DNA from: Neospora caninum Liverpool
Lineage: Eukaryota > Apicomplexa > Conoidasida > Eucoccidiorida > Sarcocystidae
DNA length: 64,000 nucleotides
Assembly (NCBI RefSeq): GCF_000208865.1
Contig: NC_018391.1
Span: 1,116,001-1,180,000 of the forward strand
Direction: 5' to 3'
Below, piece after piece: positions 58,274-64,000 of the stretch (within the stretch, counting starts at the first letter, position 1; the number at the start of each line of letters is the position of its first letter). Made by a program: the position numbers and the translations under genes. The notes below the pieces were generated by a model that saw only the letters and a program-made list of their open reading frames with translations, was not told the origin of the DNA and made no database searches.

Positions 58274-60109
58274 GATTTAAGCCAAGCAAAAGAGGGGAAC
58301 TTCTCAGATGACCGAAAAGACTTGGTCAGGACGTCTCGACAACCGTGTACACAACCGGTCGAGTGCAGCTTCGTCCTTTGACAGCGCCAAATACTCCATT
58401 AATATCCGAACACTTGCACAGAGCCTGTTCTACTCGGACGACTACCACGAATAGTCATCTTGAGTTGGGTCAATTATTGATGATAGGATTCGTCTCTACC
58501 GGGAATCCAAAGATCGCTCCCAAGTAGGCAGAATGCCAAAACGTATGGCCGCGATTTCGTCTCCGAAGAGCACAATACACAGAAACCCAAGACAAACAGA
58601 TAACGAACAACAATCAAAAAACAGACCGTGTGCAGAAAAATGCTTAAGGATGCCTAACGGAAACAAAGCCGCACCCTTGGCCCAGGCAGTTGGCATCGCG
58701 AACGGGCATGTTCGATCTGTGAACGGTTTTGAAACGCGCAGTGAAGCTGACGCCGGCCGCTTTTCTCCGGTCTGTTGCGGTGCAATTATGATGCAACAAA
58801 GGATTCGTCAGGACAAGTCCGAGATGCAGGCATTATGTTGCCTTACTGATTTGTGCTTTGCCATTTGCATCTCTTCGATACTATACTATGCCCTCGTACG
58901 GGAAGAGACTCGACAACGATTCGGCCGTGAGGCCAGAGGCACACCTTTGTGTGCTTTGCGGGGTTCAACGTGTTCGGTTGTGCTGTTTGTATCCAACCAG
59001 AATTCGCTTGCGAGTTAACGAACGAATGCGTCTAGCCAGCGAAATGTACTGTACAGCAAATGGCTTTAAACGTTTCAAGCTACCGTAAGACAGCTAATGC
59101 CAATGGCTCGCTAGTTCGACAACTCAACATGGCCAGTTCCGAGTTCTGCCTACTGGGCGAGCAGTGTGTCCTTGCACACTTTTTTTCGCGTCATTGGAGT
59201 CAAAGGTTTGCATTTGACCAACACCCACCTCCAACACTCGTAGGGAAAACGGAATCATCTAGGTATGAGCCCCTCAAAGGATATCCATTGTTCACTAGAG
59301 GCGGTCTTACTCTAGACTGTAATATAATTCGCCGCTTTCCCTGGGGCTCCATCCTTTCGGTAAATGGACCTTGCGCCACACAAAGTGCTAGTGGATAAAC
59401 TATGTCGGATAAAAGAAACGGAAGTTCGAGAGCATATCTCCTGAGCCGACGATTTGCACGGGCTCAATTACTAAAATGCGTCTACACCTGCTTTTCACAG
59501 CAAAGTTACACTGGTTTCAAGAGTTCGGCAGTACAGCCGTGTTTGCTTTCTTTGTCGACTCCAAGTCAGTAGAAAAGTCGGTAGATATCCGCAACTTCGA
59601 AATCTGACGGAAACGCAACCATCGGGAAACGGAGAGATGTGGGGGAGAGGTAACGCCCATCAGTGCGTTCCCATTCCTCGAGGGGCATCGGTGCCAGCGT
59701 TACGAAACGTTCAGACTCTGGCAAACCTCAACAGAAGCTGGATCGGCGTGTGTGCAGTTTTCACTCCAACTGTGTGCCGCTCTTCTGCCAAAAACAAATT
59801 TTCGCGGACTCGGTTTCTCTGTCTCGGGCGGTGCCAACAAAGAACTATAGGCAACGCGGTAAACACGAACATCACCGTCGCCTCAACGGCTGTTTGAAAT
59901 TTCCTTCCGCTCCATGTCCCACCCCTCTGTTGGCTCTTGAACAGACTCGCGACCAGAAGCGAGGTGCGCATCCTCGTCTCTTGGCGCTTGAGACGGGCGA
60001 TTTGCTCGGATTTCTCAGATCTGGGCTTCTCGTATTTGCCTGCGTCACCCCTGTGTCGCCCACTTCTGGTGACTGCCGCTGAGGCTGCGTGGCAACCCGC
60101 CAAAAGTGT
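58274..60109. other. Spacer between the membrane-protein gene and MTR4
   Basis: It holds the upstream region of the 56498-58273 gene and the MTR4 3' UTR. Frames up to about 160 codons are unrecognised. No repeats were noticed. Confidence 0.5.
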
Positions 60110-63031
60110 CTACAAATAGAGAGAGGACGAAAAGACGATTCCCCGGCGGATTTTCTTTATTCCCTCCAGAAACTTTTTCTCCAAGTCTGGGTTTCCGATG
60201 GATTTCGAGGCACACGCCATCTGCCTCATCAGCTCCTCCAGTCGGCGGAGACAGCGGATAACGGTGCCTTCGTAGATCGACGTGCCACTGACGACATCCG
60301 CGAACTTCTCTCCCTTTGCCCATCGGTACGTCAGCGACATAATTGCGTGCTGGAATTTGTTCACGTAATCGTCCACCGTTTGCGTGCACGCGGACCCAGA
60401 CCCTTCGGCGGCTTTCGACGCGCCCAGGGGGTCAATGTACCGACTCTCCACGCACACCCCCGCGATGTGCTTCGCGACTTCCTTCACCTTCTCCAAACCT
60501 GGAGCAAACGCAGGGGAAAGCAACGAGCAACGGATGCTTCCAGAAGGCAGCAGCTGAGAACCCGAACCGATGCAACACACACAACCCACCAGCAGCGAAA
60601 CACGAGATGGCCATCACCCCCGAAGAGCGGGAACGTTCACAACGCAACCAAGACGCGTCGAGACTCCGAAACCCACAAAAGGACGCGTGAAAAAGCTGCG
60701 TGCTCTGAGCGAGGCCACGAGAAAAGATGCGTCGCCGCTACCACGAGAAGTCTGAGTCCGAGGCGAGCATCTGAAGAAGAAGCGACCCAAGAAAGACAAA
60801 AAGCTTCTGAAACGCTGCCATACACAGCACGGCCTCAACTGTCGCCTTTCGCGAGCGCCGAACGCGGCTTGTTTCGCGCCTCGTGGATTCGGCCTCTCTC
60901 GGGTCCTGTAGAGTTTCAGGAGCTGTCGTCTTAAACATATCTGTTTCCCCTCCCGTGGGACTCACAACTGAGAAGGACTTCTTCCTTCGGCTCTGGCTCG
61001 TCGTGTTTTTCTTGAAACACCAGACAGCTCAAGAGCGCACAGACTGCCTCGACTTCCATCGTTTCAAAGACGTTCTGGAAAAGCAGCTCGGCGGCTACGA
61101 GCTCATCGGCCGTCGTGATTTCACACGCGACCCGGCCCTTCACAGTCACGACGTCGTTTGCGTCGAGGAAATCCAGTTGACGCAGCACGCGCCGCATCGC
61201 GCGCAAAGTGTCCTGAACACGAGAGGGAACAGCATACACACCACGGGCCAGAGTGCCAAGACAGCGAGAGAAACTTCTGCATGCGAGAGATAAGAACGCA
61301 GAGAACAGGTGAGGGCGACGTGGAAAGCGAGAGCGACGCGCGAGGCTGAACTTTCTGGGGAGAGAGTTCAGACGAAAAAAAGCGAAACGCCGCCCCTTTC
61401 ACGGCGACAAGGGTCTAGGTGGGGACACTTGCAGCGCCGAGGATGCGGCGCATGCGTTGGAAGGGAAAGCGTGGAGAGAAACAATGTGGAGCTGAAATTC
61501 CAAACGCCACGGGGCGGACACACAAATCCAGAAGACGACGAAGGGGATGCGACTCACAATGGATACAGGCGCACCGCACCGGGGGAAAGACACTCGAGAG
61601 TCTCTCTCACACGCAAGCTAAGGAGCACGAAAAACAGCAAGAACGGGGACACAAAGAAGCACGGATGCAGCAGAGCGAGAAGAAACGGTGGAGGACGCGG
61701 GCAGGATACAAACGACCGAGAAGGGGGTTTCTTGGGGAACGGGGAACCTCACTTTCATGACGAGTTGCTTTTGATTGTCCAGCGATTCGCGAATAGTGCG
61801 GAGCTTCGTCTGGAGTTGCACGCGCCGGTGATGCGCGTCGTAGTACGTTCCACACAGCGGGTGTTCGTACAGAGGATTTTGCGTCAACTGTCGCTCCTTC
61901 TCCGCAATCGCTGCAACCAGTTCCTGACCGATGTCAAACACACATCTCTTCAAAAGCTTTTTGCGCAAACGGGAAGACCCCTACACACGCCGGCAGAGAG
62001 AGGGTCACTCTACATTTGTTTGGGAGTTTGGAGACGCTAACATCCAGGCACAAATATCCGTAACTGTGTGCACAGATGCATCGATGGAGATATGCATCTA
62101 AAACCACATACCTTTATATCTATCTAAGTAGACATATGTACATATATATATATATATATATATTTTACATATATTTTATATATATAAACCAAATGGATGA
62201 CTGCGTGTATCCTAGATGGGAAATGCTTTTAGATTGTGGAAAAACCAAACACATATGGCACAGCAATCTTTTTCTCTCGCGCGAGCTCGTGTGTTTGCGT
62301 GACTCACTGGGAGACGGGGCTCAGGAATCTTCATGTCTTCGAGAGGATCCAACAGAGGAATGCCGCCTTCGGGCTGAAGGAAAAGAACGCGCAGTGGATT
62401 CCGAGACATACGGACGCGAGAAAAAGGAAAGAACGGCGACGCTCGAGAGACGCGACAACTGGTGAAAGAGAGACTGCGAGATGTCTGGAAGCAGGGCGTG
62501 GCTCTTGAGACGCCGCAGATCGTTCGGAAGCGAAGAAGAACATGCAAGCATGCAACAAGACAACCCTCGGGCGAACCGCTGTGCAGCGCGTCAACTCGAC
62601 GAGACGAACCTCGAAGCGTTTCTCGACTTTCTTGAGCTGGAAATGGAGCGAGCGACGCGCGTCTCCCGATCGAACATCGACGCCCACGGGCAACGTCATT
62701 CGGCATTTGCTGATGCTGCGAATGGACGAGATCGTAAAGGGAACAACCTGCCAAAAGACAGAAGGAGACAAGCCAGGAAAACGACCAAAATGAAGAGAAG
62801 CAAGACAGTCAAGCGGCAGCTACACCTTCGCGAAACCCCGACAAAATTTGAACTCCCAAAGACACACCACGGGTTGAAGAGAAGGAACGACAAATCCACA
62901 ACGGACACAACCCACAACACATAAAACTGAACACGTCCTTTGCCGCGCATTTGACCCTTCTACCGCTTGCTATACACGCTAACTCTACCCCACATCCACA
63001 CATCCAATACCTTTGTACACGTAATCACATT

Positions 63032-63069
<38 letters not shown>

Positions 63070-63552
63070 TATGAATCCATTTCTGAATAGATCTGTGACT
63101 GAAATTTATGTTTTTCGAGATGAGAATCATTAGTTGGTTGCAGTGATGTATGTCTAGGTGAATCTCGCTCTTCTCCACAGAAGGGGTTATCAGCATTTGA
63201 TTCCAAGTTGCTCCTCTCGTTTTCTCTCACAGCGCCGCGTCCATGCCTCGTCCGAACGCGCTCTGCCAGCAACTCAAGCGAGGACGTTTTCCTGCGTCTG
63301 AGTCTTAGTTCTGTCAATTAGACAAAGAGAGAAACCCCTGGCTCTCACCGCGAGAACGTAGTCCTTTTTCTCGACGCCGTCCACATTCTTCGCAGGGCGC
63401 GGCTTCTCCGAGGACGCCACCGCTCCCGTGACTCCCTTGCCGTCTTCGTCGCGGATGCTCTCCGGGGCGCATGCAACCAAACAGTCGACGACGAGCTGTT
63501 CTGCAGGCCCTTCCATCACTGCGTTCGTGGATGGAACACAGCGGTTCGAGAT
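60110..63552 (-). CDS. MTR4: MTR4/SKIV2L2-type RNA helicase, C-terminal half (5' end outside window)
   Basis: MTR4 is the DExH helicase that feeds RNA to the nuclear exosome. Six terminal exons join in phase: 63552-63349, 62747-62610, 62373-62308, 61923-61753, 61212-60966 and 60498-60110 (404 residues, stop TAG). They cover the end of the arch and the whole DSHCT region. [13 protein letters not shown], then [80 protein letters not shown] and [20 protein letters not shown] follow in family order. The end [13 protein letters not shown] matches MTR4 rather than SKI2, which ends differently. The helicase core (DEVH box, RecA domains) must lie to the right of 64000. The sequence from 63553 to the edge is intron, largely TA repeat. 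The donor after ...KRFE (GTTCGT) is weak but the phase is right. An Ala/Ser/Glu loop (about residues 36-60 of the visible part) is longer than usual. Confidence 0.95.
62138..62187. repeat. TA-rich microsatellite in an MTR4 intron
   Basis: About ten TA units are followed by TATTTTA-type units, between exons 62373-62308 and 61923-61753. Confidence 0.9.
63036..63066. repeat. TA microsatellite in an MTR4 intron
   Basis: About fifteen TA units lie between exons 63552-63349 and 62747-62610. Confidence 0.95.
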
Positions 63553-63734
63553 CTGCGAACAAAACGACGAAATCGCATCCACGGCAAGCCTTGGCCGCCC
63601 TCGCCACTTGCTTCGCCTTCAGACGCCGTCGGCAAAGCATGCAGATGCGACGAGAAATCGACCACGCGCATAGGAGATACGAAACCTGCGTTTCGATGGC
63701 CAATCTCTCCATACATGCAGATGCATCGGTACAT

Positions 63735-63770
63735 GTACCTATATATACATATATCTACATATATGCACAC

Positions 63771-63811
<41 letters not shown>

Positions 63812-63980
63812 TCTATGTATATATATATATATGTATATATGTATATAAATATATGTATATGTATATATATATATGTATATATGTATATATATGTATATAT
63901 GTGTATTTGTATATATATATATATACATATATATATATGTATATATATATATGTATATATATGTATTTGTATAGGGACAT
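63735..63980. repeat. Long TATATG/TA microsatellite at the right edge, MTR4 intron
   Basis: About 245 bases of TA, TATG and TATATATG units, the longest simple repeat in the window. Both strands stay open in places, giving Tyr/Ile repeat frames that are artefacts. Confidence 0.95.
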
Positions 63981-64000
63981 GAATCACGAATAAGAAACCA

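Noticed and set aside
63735..63993. Tyr/Ile repeat frames on both strands at the right edge
   Set aside because: They are pure translation of a TA/TATG microsatellite inside an MTR4 intron.
1..64000. Search by eye for CRISPR arrays, tRNA or rRNA genes, transposases and bacterial-type operons
   Set aside because: None was seen. The direct repeats present are microsatellites, minisatellites or coding repeats.

Overview
The window is eukaryotic and looks like a coccidian apicomplexan of the Toxoplasma/Hammondia/Neospora group. This rests on many short exons with GT-AG introns of a few hundred bases, long TA microsatellites in introns and spacers, GCATGC clusters, and conserved eukaryotic proteins carrying large low-complexity insertions. 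I cannot settle the species from sequence alone. I see no bacterial operons, CRISPR array, rRNA, tRNA or transposon.

Ten protein genes can be read. Plus strand, left to right: RBX1 (RING subunit of cullin ubiquitin ligases, 3062-4015); a coiled-coil protein of the CCDC112/CCDC148 type (6313-8862); LST8, the WD40 partner of TOR kinase (10900-15208). Minus strand: DRC7, a nexin-dynein regulatory complex subunit of motile axonemes (29470-16545, 24 exons assembled); an intronless LanC-like protein (33554-32280). Plus strand: a METTL13-type double methyltransferase (35692-45108). Minus strand: a small multi-pass membrane protein (48142-46623); a PrimPol primase-polymerase (54720-50084); an intronless single-pass membrane protein (58273-56498); and the C-terminal half of the MTR4 exosome helicase, cut by the right edge (63552-60110).

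LST8 and DRC7 converge, as do METTL13 and the membrane protein. The LanC-like gene and METTL13 diverge from a 2.1-kb spacer whose METTL13-proximal end is very pyrimidine rich. The genes do not form one pathway: they cover protein turnover, TOR signalling, RNA decay, eEF1A methylation and replication-stress tolerance. DRC7, and possibly the CCDC112/148-like protein, point to the flagellated male gamete. Exons were joined by hand from splice signals, reading-frame phase and remembered family alignments. Where one is missing I say so.

The most unusual feature is a roughly 260-residue insertion inside the LST8 propeller, with 20 tryptophans in 106 residues on a near ten-residue spacing. Others are a roughly 600-residue split of the PrimPol catalytic motifs, a perfect 22-bp inverted repeat in a spacer, a 38-bp minisatellite in a METTL13 intron, and a G-quadruplex-type tract between two convergent genes.
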